Under the pieces are notes generated by a model. The model was not told the origin of the DNA, searched no databases, and saw only the letters and a program-made list of their open reading frames with translations. The position numbers and the translations under genes were made by a program. DNA of 10,921 bases from Ruminococcaceae bacterium UBA5450 (GTDB taxonomy: Bacteria; Bacillota; Clostridia; Oscillospirales; Acutalibacteraceae). The DNA lies in the NCBI GenBank assembly GCA_002424295.1, contig DIQY01000019.1:1-10921 (forward strand), in the 5' to 3' direction. Below are positions 7,155-10,921 of the stretch, piece by piece (position 1 is the first letter of the stretch; each line of letters opens with the position of its first letter).

Positions 7155-7611
7155 CGCTTTCTCCACCCTTCAGAAGATTCTTGTTTCCTTCCCGAATTGC
7201 CTTTTCCAACATTTCACGCATAGGAATCATCTGGCTCTGCAAACGAGGCTGCGGCAAATTTTCACCTGGGAATTTGCCGCAGTGAAGTTCATTTCCATGC
7301 AGTCGTTGAATCAGCGGCATCAATTCTTCTTCAAAGGTCTCATAACAAAGTGCGCAGCCGACTCTGCCAGTTCTTGCAATTTCTTCAAAGGAAGCCCCAC
7401 ACTGCGGACAGCGCTTTTCCGGTTCCGGCGGCTGGTCTCCAAAAAATTCACTCAACATGCTGCCGTACCCTCTGCCTAAACCGGACAGCAAAGTGTTATA
7501 TCCCAGTCTCCTTGCACAGGAAGCGCAAATTGCATACTCTGTCAAACGACCGTTTACAATCTCTTTGATTCGCATTGTAGCGGTTTGTTCCCCGCAGGAT
7601 TGACATAGCAT
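7147..7611 (-). CDS. mcsA: McsA-like zinc-finger protein (McsB activator family)
   Basis: McsA proteins bind zinc through CxxC pairs and activate McsB in the Clp/CtsR stress system. The 154-aa product has four pairs: C3/C6, C29/C32, C68/C71 and C86/C89. It also has the family stretch RLHGNELHCGKFPGE (103-117). The C-terminus starts like a UVR motif (MREMLEKAIREGN) but stops before the usual AA-LRD half, so the UVR domain is truncated; typical McsA is about 170-185 aa. I chose the ATG at 7611 because GGGAGGAACGATT precedes it; an upstream in-frame start at 7626 has no such site. It overlaps mcsB by 8 bases. Neither ctsR upstream nor clpC downstream is present here, and I see no CtsR heptad repeat (GGTCAAA type) in the upstream gap. 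A TATACT (-10 candidate) lies at 7657-7652, with no good -35. Confidence 0.88.
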   Translation of the reverse strand: MLCQSCGEQTATMRIKEIVNGRLTEYAICASCARRLGYNTLLSGLGRGYGSMLSEFFGDQPPEPEKRCPQCGASFEEIARTGRVGCALCYETFEEELMPLIQRLHGNELHCGKFPGENLPQPRLQSQMIPMREMLEKAIREGNKNLLKGGESDA

Positions 7612-7652
7612 AATCGTTCCTCCCAATCAAAATCTCTTTAAAGTTGGAATTA

Positions 7653-7738
7653 GTATACTGCCAGAATGTGAAAAAATTATGAAATTCTCTTTTCTCTGTG
7701 GGCAATGCACACATTTTATGCTTTCTTCGTATACTGGC
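7653..7738. repeat. Paired GTATACTG(C/G)C motifs in the mcsA / Cys-rich peptide divergent gap
   Basis: GTATACTGCC (7653-7662) and GTATACTGGC (7729-7738) match at 9 of 10 bases, 76 bases apart centre to centre. The first contains the likely mcsA -10 (TATACT on the minus strand) and the second contains the likely -10 of the rightward gene. The core GTATAC is palindromic. They may simply be two -10 elements or may be sites for a shared regulator. Confidence 0.35.
7706..7735 (+). promoter_or_regulatory. Candidate promoter of the Cys-rich peptide gene
   Basis: TGCACA (7706-7711, 4 of 6 to TTGACA) and TATACT (7730-7735, 5 of 6 to TATAAT) are 18 bases apart. The predicted start near 7742 leaves a leader of about 25 bases holding the GAAGGAGG ribosome binding site. 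A sporulation sigma factor cannot be excluded. Confidence 0.45.
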
Positions 7739-7767
7739 ATGTAAAACAAAGAAGGAGGCAATACTTT

Positions 7768-7923
7768 ATGTGCAATAATTGTGGTGGATTCAGTGGATGC
7801 AGTTGGATTATCCTTCTGATTATCATTCTCGTATGCTGTGGCGGCGGCAGTGGCTGCGGCAGTGGCTGTGGCAACGGTTGTGGCGATGGCTGCGGATGCA
7901 ATAATAACAATTGCGGCTGCTAA
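7768..7923 (+). CDS. Small Cys/Gly-rich single-pass membrane peptide
   Basis: The product is 51 aa with 12 cysteines. The N-terminus MCNNCGGFSGCS is followed by one hydrophobic helix (WIILLIIILVCC, 13-24). Then comes a Gly/Cys tail built of four GxGC units with x = Ser, Ser, Asn, Asp (nt 7846-7893, four imperfect 12-bp repeats), and NNNNCGC at the end. GAAGGAGG lies 9 bases before the ATG, a strong site. The longer frame starting at 7705 is less likely because it lacks this site and begins in the promoter. Clostridial genomes contain similar peptides sometimes annotated as chorion-class high-cysteine proteins; their function is not established. The tail could bind metal, form disulphide cross-links (spore or envelope layer), or anchor partners. 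It is divergent from mcsA and ends before a strong hairpin. Confidence 0.72.
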   Translation: MCNNCGGFSGCSWIILLIIILVCCGGGSGCGSGCGNGCGDGCGCNNNNCGC

Positions 7924-7956
7924 TCCTACTAATCTGCAAGTTCCTAGCATTTGAAT

Positions 7957-7996
7957 GAATAAGGGCTGCGGAAGATACTTCCTGCAGCCCTTATTC
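7957..7996. terminator. Strong hairpin terminator between convergent genes
   Basis: The arms GAATAAGGGCTGC (7957-7969) and GCAGCCCTTATTC (7984-7996) pair perfectly. They continue through a one-base bulge (T7983) into GGAAG/CTTCC with a 3-base loop. On the + strand TTTATCTT follows, so it most likely ends the Cys-rich peptide transcript; the leftward TSCPD transcript meets the same stem but without a T-run. Confidence 0.68.
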
Positions 7997-8016
7997 TTTA
8001 TCTTCAGGATTTCTTT

Positions 8017-8274
8017 TTAGATATCCTTCTTTTTTAATGCTTCTCCAAGTGCCTTGGCAATCTGATCCGGACAGGAAGTAGATTTGAATCCACAACGCAC
8101 TCCAGAAAAACGGTCGATCACATCCTGTGCTTTCATCCCTTTTACCAAAGCGCAAATCCCCTTTAGATTTCCATTGCACCCCCCAATGACTTTCATATCC
8201 TGTATCCGATCTCCATCAAGCTCTAACTGGATCTCACGAGAGCAAGTTCCTTTTGTCTTGTAGTTATATTTCAT
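8017..8274 (-). CDS. TSCPD domain-containing protein (TIGR03905-like)
   Basis: An 85-aa protein whose whole length is one TSCPD domain. It opens with YNYKTKGTCSREI, has GGCNGNLKGIC at 31-41, and carries the name-giving TSCPD at 66-70. Cysteines are at 11, 33, 41, 61 and 68, which fits the stand-alone four-cysteine family known mainly in Firmicutes. The same domain is found at the C-terminus of B12-dependent ribonucleotide reductases, where it is linked to nucleic-acid or metal binding; the role of the stand-alone form is not known. AGAGAGGG lies 7 bases before the ATG at 8274. It follows the PHP gene by 44 bases and is probably co-transcribed, although a weak 7-bp hairpin (8302-8320) followed by TTTT lies in the gap and could reduce read-through. 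Confidence 0.88.
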   Translation of the reverse strand: MKYNYKTKGTCSREIQLELDGDRIQDMKVIGGCNGNLKGICALVKGMKAQDVIDRFSGVRCGFKSTSCPDQIAKALGEALKKKDI

Positions 8275-8318
8275 CGAAAAACCCTCTCTTTAAAGCACGT
8301 AAAATCTTTCGGTAAGAT

Positions 8319-9158
8319 TTATTTTCGGAGCGCTGCCGCACGCTTTTTCAGCAGCTCAATTTGGTCATCCTCCGTCAAGCAGGCACCGACCTCTGTCCGA
8401 TGATTCGTATACATGCCGTGAAAATCGCTACCACCGGTCATGGCAAGATGATATTTTTGAGCAACCGCACGAGCTTTTTCCTCATCGTCTTCCTTGTTGC
8501 AGGGATGATTGACTTCTACACCATCCAGCAGTCCTTCAGAGGCAAGCTTTTCCAGAAGCGGGAATCCATCATAAAGACAGGGATGAGCAAAAACAGTCAC
8601 TCCTCCTGCATCGTGAATTTGCTTAATCACATCGCGGGTATCCGGGTAATGAATCGCACTATAAGCAAGTCCCACCTTACGATCAAAAAGTTTTCGATAA
8701 ACAGGCCCATAAAATTCATCTGTACATCCGGCATCGATCAATGCGTGCATCACATGTTGCTTATAAATATTAGTGCTGCCCTGTGCTCGGCGCATAATCA
8801 TCTCTGCTGTAACCGGATACAAGCGAATCACTTTTTGAAGCATTACTAAGGACGCACGCCTGCGCGCATCACTGGTATGCTTACAAAGGCCCTCCAGACG
8901 GTCTGTATTGGAACAGAAATAGCACAAAATATGAGCACGTTTTCCTGTCTCGGTATCGGCGGTAGAAAACTCTGCCCCAGGAATCACTTCAATTTCATTT
9001 CGCTTTCCATAAACCTTTGCTCTGATTGCTCCTGCAAAGGTATCATGGTCGGTCACCGCCACTGTTTTAAGCCCTTTCCGTTTTGCAAGCTGCAATAGTT
9101 CTTCAATGCTGACAGAACCATCGGAAATCTTGGTATGGCAATGCAGATCTGCTGGCAC
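8319..9158 (-). CDS. PHP-domain metal-dependent phosphoesterase (TrpH/YciV-like)
   Basis: A cytoplasmic metal-dependent phosphoesterase of the PHP superfamily, 279 aa. Members of this branch (RNase AM / nucleoside 3',5'-bisphosphate phosphatase) remove phosphates from nucleotides or trim RNA 5' ends. The metal ligands are all visible: H7/H9 in DLHCHT with D13 in SDG, D37-H38-D39 in VTDHDT, E63 in GAEFS, H76 in AHILCY, H192 in FAHP, and D245/H247 in GGSDFHG. The active site therefore looks intact. The start is a GTG at 9158, chosen because it gives the family's usual few residues before DLH and has AGGTGG upstream; there is no in-frame ATG nearby. It is the first gene of a likely two-gene unit with the TSCPD protein and has a good promoter upstream. 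The exact substrate cannot be read from sequence. Confidence 0.9.
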   Translation of the reverse strand: MPADLHCHTKISDGSVSIEELLQLAKRKGLKTVAVTDHDTFAGAIRAKVYGKRNEIEVIPGAEFSTADTETGKRAHILCYFCSNTDRLEGLCKHTSDARRRASLVMLQKVIRLYPVTAEMIMRRAQGSTNIYKQHVMHALIDAGCTDEFYGPVYRKLFDRKVGLAYSAIHYPDTRDVIKQIHDAGGVTVFAHPCLYDGFPLLEKLASEGLLDGVEVNHPCNKEDDEEKARAVAQKYHLAMTGGSDFHGMYTNHRTEVGACLTEDDQIELLKKRAAALRK

Positions 9159-9224
9159 CCAATCACCCCACCTTTTTATTTTCTAAAAGTTTACATTTAA
9201 CTGTTGTTTTTTTATTCTATTCGT

Positions 9225-9253
9225 ATTATAATACAAATTTTATAGTTTTGCAA
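9225..9253 (-). promoter_or_regulatory. Sigma-A promoter for the PHP-TSCPD unit
   Basis: On the minus strand TTGCAA (9253-9248) and TATAAT (9230-9225) are 17 bases apart in very AT-rich DNA. The start is predicted near 9218, giving a leader of about 60 bases before the GTG. No stable hairpin is seen in the leader. Confidence 0.68.
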
Positions 9254-9280
9254 CAAACGTTTTTTGTCCTTCGGCGGAAT

Positions 9281-9312
9281 AAAGGGTCACCGTTTTAAAA
9301 TGGTGACCCTTT
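9281..9312 (-). terminator. Hairpin ending the ABC exporter operon
   Basis: AAAGGGTCACC (9281-9291) pairs perfectly with 9302-9312 around a 10-base AT-rich loop. It lies 18 bases beyond the permease stop. The T-tract after the stem on the minus strand is short (TTTATT), so termination may be leaky. Confidence 0.55.
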
Positions 9313-9329
9313 AAAAAACACATTCTACT

Positions 9330-10130
9330 TTAAAGTGCAATTTTTTGAATTCGAAAAGAGCGACGATTTATCCACCAAAGGATCACATCTGCCAATAATA
9401 TAATTCCCCAAAAAATCAGAAGAACATGCGCAGAAAAAACTAAAAGACCAGTAAACGGTACAATACAGCACAAAGTCAATGGAAAAGCCAGATATGCACT
9501 GGTCTGAATGCTTTCGAGATAAGAACCGCTCTTAAAGAAACCGGCCGCTGTAAAAAGCGTACCCAAAACCGTGATCGACGGCGCAAGCAAAACAAGCACA
9601 ATCAACCATTCCAGACGAAAGAAAAACGGAACCTTTAAAAGGATATCTCCGATTGAAAGCACCAGAGCCATCAAAGCAAAAGAGATCGCCGTAGTAACAG
9701 CAGAAATCATGATACAGCAAATTGCCTTGATCTGAAAGACTCTCGAAGTCCGGACCGGTGTTAAAAGCAAAGACTCCAGCGTTTGACGATCTCTTTCTCC
9801 CACGAAGCTGGAAGCCGCCGTAACGCAGGAACAAAGAAGTGGAATCATTAAAAACAGCATCGGACAGATATACCGGCTAAAAATAGCAAATAGAGCCTGC
9901 CGTTCATTCATCCATTCATTTTTCGTTGTTAAAAGAGCCATCAGTCCGTCTCCCAGAGGAGCGTGCTGATGAAAGATCATCAGCATTGCAAGATATCCGC
10001 CTGGAATCAGCAAGGCCAAAACAATTGGAATGATGATCATACAACTGCGCGCTACACGGTCGTTCCAGATTTCAGTAAGCTCTTTTCTGATAAGAATTCT
10101 GTCTGTTTTTACTGCCCGCCTTTTGTGCAT
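9330..10130 (-). CDS. ABC-2 type transporter permease (NatB-like)
   Basis: The membrane part of an ABC exporter, 266 aa with six predicted helices at about 31-52, 88-110, 136-158, 173-199, 212-233 and 235-256. The cytoplasmic coupling segment FVGERDRQTLESLLLTPVRTSRVF (about 107-131) after helix 2 is the characteristic ABC-2/NatB motif that docks on the ATPase. The loop between helices 1 and 2 (about 53-87) is short, unlike permeases with large extracellular domains. The ATG at 10130 has TAGGAGG 9 bases upstream, lying inside the end of the ATPase gene; the two genes overlap by 22 bases, so they are translationally coupled. The substrate is unknown; NatAB-like systems export sodium, antibiotics or peptides, and nothing here distinguishes these. 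Confidence 0.87.
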   Translation of the reverse strand: MHKRRAVKTDRILIRKELTEIWNDRVARSCMIIIPIVLALLIPGGYLAMLMIFHQHAPLGDGLMALLTTKNEWMNERQALFAIFSRYICPMLFLMIPLLCSCVTAASSFVGERDRQTLESLLLTPVRTSRVFQIKAICCIMISAVTTAISFALMALVLSIGDILLKVPFFFRLEWLIVLVLLAPSITVLGTLFTAAGFFKSGSYLESIQTSAYLAFPLTLCCIVPFTGLLVFSAHVLLIFWGIILLADVILWWINRRSFRIQKIAL

Positions 10131-10921
10131 TCTGTCATTCCTCCTAAAAAGGCTTTATAAATATTTGTCAAAGTCGGTTTTATAATTCGCGCCTCATAAA
10201 TATCATGCCCTTTTGCTACCATTTCACGGAGAATTTCAGGCATTTCTGATTCATTTTGAATTTTTTTCCCCCAAAAACCATCTTCCTGCAAAGTCCAATC
10301 CTGCAGATGATCCTCTTCGGGAATCCGCAGCACTGCTTTCGGCCAGCAGCCTGCTTTCTCTGAAAGCGTATGCAAATCTCCATCTGCAATCAAGCATCCA
10401 TGACTCAGCACCCCAAACTTTTCGCAGAGCACTTCTGCTTCCTGTGGAAAGCGCGTACACAGCAAAACCGTCATTCCCTCGTTCTGCACAATTCCAAAAA
10501 TCAGGTTCAGCACAGCAAATGCTGTATCCGAATCAAGTCCGCTGACAGGTTCATCCAATAAAAGCACACGCGGCCGATGCATGAGTGCACGCGCAAGCGA
10601 TAAGCGCTGCGCTTCACTCGTTGTATACCTCCAGACTTTTTGATCCCGAAGCGGCAGAATATCCAATTCCCGCATCAATTCTGCTGCACGTTCCCCACAT
10701 TCTGTTCTTTTTAGTCCGGAGATGCCTCCGAAGAACAACAGATTTTCCCATCCGGTCATCTGTTTATACAATCCCGCCGTCTGTGTTAACACTCCGCAGT
10801 TCTGGTGGATCTGTTCGGGCGCTTTCATCGGGTTCCAATTTAGGACGGTACATTCTCCCGAAGTGGGCTTTTCGAGGCCGCTTAAAAGCTTTACCAAAGT
10901 TGTCTTTCCGGCACCTTTTCC
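10109..10921 (-). CDS. ABC transporter ATPase with non-canonical signature and H-loop (5' end outside window)
   Basis: The gene enters from the right edge; the first visible codons read GKGAGKTTLVKLL, the Walker A end, so only a short N-terminal part is missing. Other motifs are the Q-loop in GVLTQTAGLY, Walker B with catalytic Glu in RVLLLDEP, and the D-loop SGLD. Two sites depart from the family. The signature normally reading YSGGM-QR is YTTSEAQR (10627-10610 and on), and the switch histidine expected in L-TH is Arg (LLCTRF, codon 10453-10451). A C-terminal extension of about 90 residues follows the H-loop, as in many drug and sodium exporters. It energises the overlapping downstream permease. 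The homology is certain; whether it hydrolyses ATP normally, or works asymmetrically with another ATPase, is open. Confidence 0.9.
   Translation of the reverse strand, partial: GKGAGKTTLVKLLSGLEKPTSGECTVLNWNPMKAPEQIHQNCGVLTQTAGLYKQMTGWENLLFFGGISGLKRTECGERAAELMRELDILPLRDQKVWRYTTSEAQRLSLARALMHRPRVLLLDEPVSGLDSDTAFAVLNLIFGIVQNEGMTVLLCTRFPQEAEVLCEKFGVLSHGCLIADGDLHTLSEKAGCWPKAVLRIPEEDHLQDWTLQEDGFWGKKIQNESEMPEILREMVAKGHDIYEARIIKPTLTNIYKAFLGGMTECTKGGQ

Noticed and set aside
7846..7893. Four 12-bp tandem repeats considered as a CRISPR or minisatellite
   Set aside because: The units are contiguous and in frame, without spacers; they encode the GxGC tail of the small peptide.
7627..7950. Minus-strand frame with Ala/Thr repeats opposite the Cys-rich peptide
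   Set aside because: The low-complexity repeat is the complement of the GxGC codons; it lacks a start signal, while the + frame has a strong one.
8302..8320. 7-bp hairpin with TTTT between the PHP and TSCPD genes as a terminator
   Set aside because: The stem is short and AT-rich and overlaps the PHP stop; it is too weak to call as a separate feature, though it may lower read-through.

Overview
The window looks like part of the chromosome of a low-to-mid GC anaerobic Firmicute, most likely a Clostridia/Oscillospirales-type bacterium. The evidence is strong AGGAGG-type ribosome binding sites, near-consensus sigma-A promoters, a McsA/McsB pair, a clostridial-style cyclophilin lipoprotein, a TIGR03905-type TSCPD protein, and a DUF2207 membrane protein. 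I see no phage, insertion sequence, CRISPR array, rRNA or tRNA. No gene-free stretch exceeds 300 bases.

Layout, left to right. (1) A DUF2207 membrane protein gene (+) enters from the left edge and converges on pyrG (-). Two stacked hairpins lie between them. (2) pyrG has its own near-consensus promoter. Upstream of it, in the same direction, is a cyclophilin-type peptidyl-prolyl isomerase lipoprotein whose signal peptide is out of frame at a T7 run. (3) Divergent from the isomerase is a three-S1-domain RNA-binding protein (+), which ends at a hairpin shared with the next leftward cluster. (4) The cluster mcsA > mcsB > an unrecognised helical-repeat protein runs leftward, without ctsR or clpC beside it. 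The McsB-like protein has lost several residues needed for arginine kinase chemistry. (5) Divergent from mcsA is a tiny Cys/Gly-rich membrane peptide (+). It converges on a two-gene unit (-) of a PHP phosphoesterase and a TSCPD protein, which has a good promoter. (6) At the right edge, an ABC-2 exporter (ATPase > permease, overlapping) runs leftward. The ATPase is cut by the window end and has non-canonical signature and H-loop residues.

Most genes are housekeeping or stress related: CTP synthesis, extracytoplasmic protein folding, RNA binding, protein quality control, nucleotide/RNA phosphoester hydrolysis and small-molecule export. The parts that most deserve a second look are the apparently pseudo-enzymatic McsB with its uncoupled neighbourhood, the frameshifted lipoprotein, the degenerate ABC ATPase, and the 12-cysteine mini-protein.
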